Positions 63,878 to 64,000 of a DNA stretch of 64,000 bases are shown here, in pieces (the stretch's first letter is position 1; every line of letters begins with the position of its first letter). The translations under genes and the position numbers were made by a program. Below the pieces are notes generated by a model that saw only the letters and a list, made by a program, of their open reading frames with translations, did not search any database and had not been told where the DNA came from. The stretch is from Paramecium octaurelia (Eukaryota; Ciliophora; Oligohymenophorea; Peniculida; Parameciidae). The stretch spans positions 313,785 through 377,784 of the forward strand of contig CAJJDP010000060.1 of the NCBI GenBank assembly GCA_905182995.1, read 5' to 3'.

Positions 63878-64000
63878 AAAATTAATAAATAAATCATCAA
63901 ATCAAAATCAAGAACTTTATGAACTCAAAAGTCATTTAAAAAAATGAAATTATTCATAATGATATAGTCTAAAGACATATTAAATGATACATAAAATTCA
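63878..64000. other. AT-rich window end
   Basis: About 120 bp upstream of the DnaJ start, very AT-rich. Probably its promoter side. No telomeric repeat is seen. Confidence 0.5.

Noticed and set aside
1..64000. CRISPR arrays, insertion sequences, tRNA or rRNA genes, bacterial-type operons
   Set aside because: None seen; repeats present are simple microsatellites inside coding sequence, and the whole window has eukaryotic ciliate gene structure.

Overview
The window reads as macronuclear DNA of a ciliate, most likely Paramecium. In every recognisable gene TGA is the only stop, TAA and TAG fall at glutamine positions, introns are 20-33 nt (GTA...TAG or ...AAG), intergenic DNA is short and very AT-rich, and genes lie tightly packed on both strands. 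No mobile element, tRNA, rRNA or CRISPR array was seen. All gene models are hand splices. In most multi-exon genes the summed exon length is an exact multiple of three, which supports the splicing.

Layout, left to right. 1-5 kb: the 3' end of mitochondrial uL4 (+), then a Bld10/Cep135 basal-body scaffold (-). 5-12.6 kb: a very large P4-ATPase-like/guanylyl cyclase fusion (+). 12.6-15.7 kb: a secreted trichocyst-matrix-like coiled-coil protein between two poorly coding gaps. 15.7-18.2 kb: a PHD/extended-PHD chromatin reader, ribosomal eL36 and CTP:phosphocholine cytidylyltransferase. 18.2-20.6 kb: an unknown protein and an ULK-like kinase. 20.6-32.5 kb: an inner-arm-type dynein heavy chain (-). 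32.5-36.5 kb: a multi-pass membrane protein, small proteins and an ankyrin fragment in sparse DNA. 36.7-45 kb: a PH-like/pseudokinase gene, a small PHD protein, a CTFKP-motif protein, a cysteine-bearing unknown, a Pumilio protein, a conserved WGRYG-domain protein and a second pseudokinase. 45-53.5 kb: a coiled-coil protein, a Rab GTPase, an LRR protein, a TBC RabGAP and a kinase gene with a broken frame. 53.6-64 kb: MON1, Arp3, class I PI3K, a Piwi-family Argonaute and a mitochondrial DnaJ, in visibly less AT-rich coding sequence.

There is no operon logic, but themes recur: cilia and basal bodies (Bld10, dynein, cyclic-nucleotide signalling), endosomal traffic (Rab, TBC, MON1, PI3K, Arp3) and chromatin or RNA regulation (two PHD proteins, Pumilio, Piwi). 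The most notable points are the cyclase fusion with a degenerate pump domain, two pseudokinases, one kinase with an unresolved frameshift, a set of introns ending in AAG, and four candidate 24-nt introns that can be read straight through.
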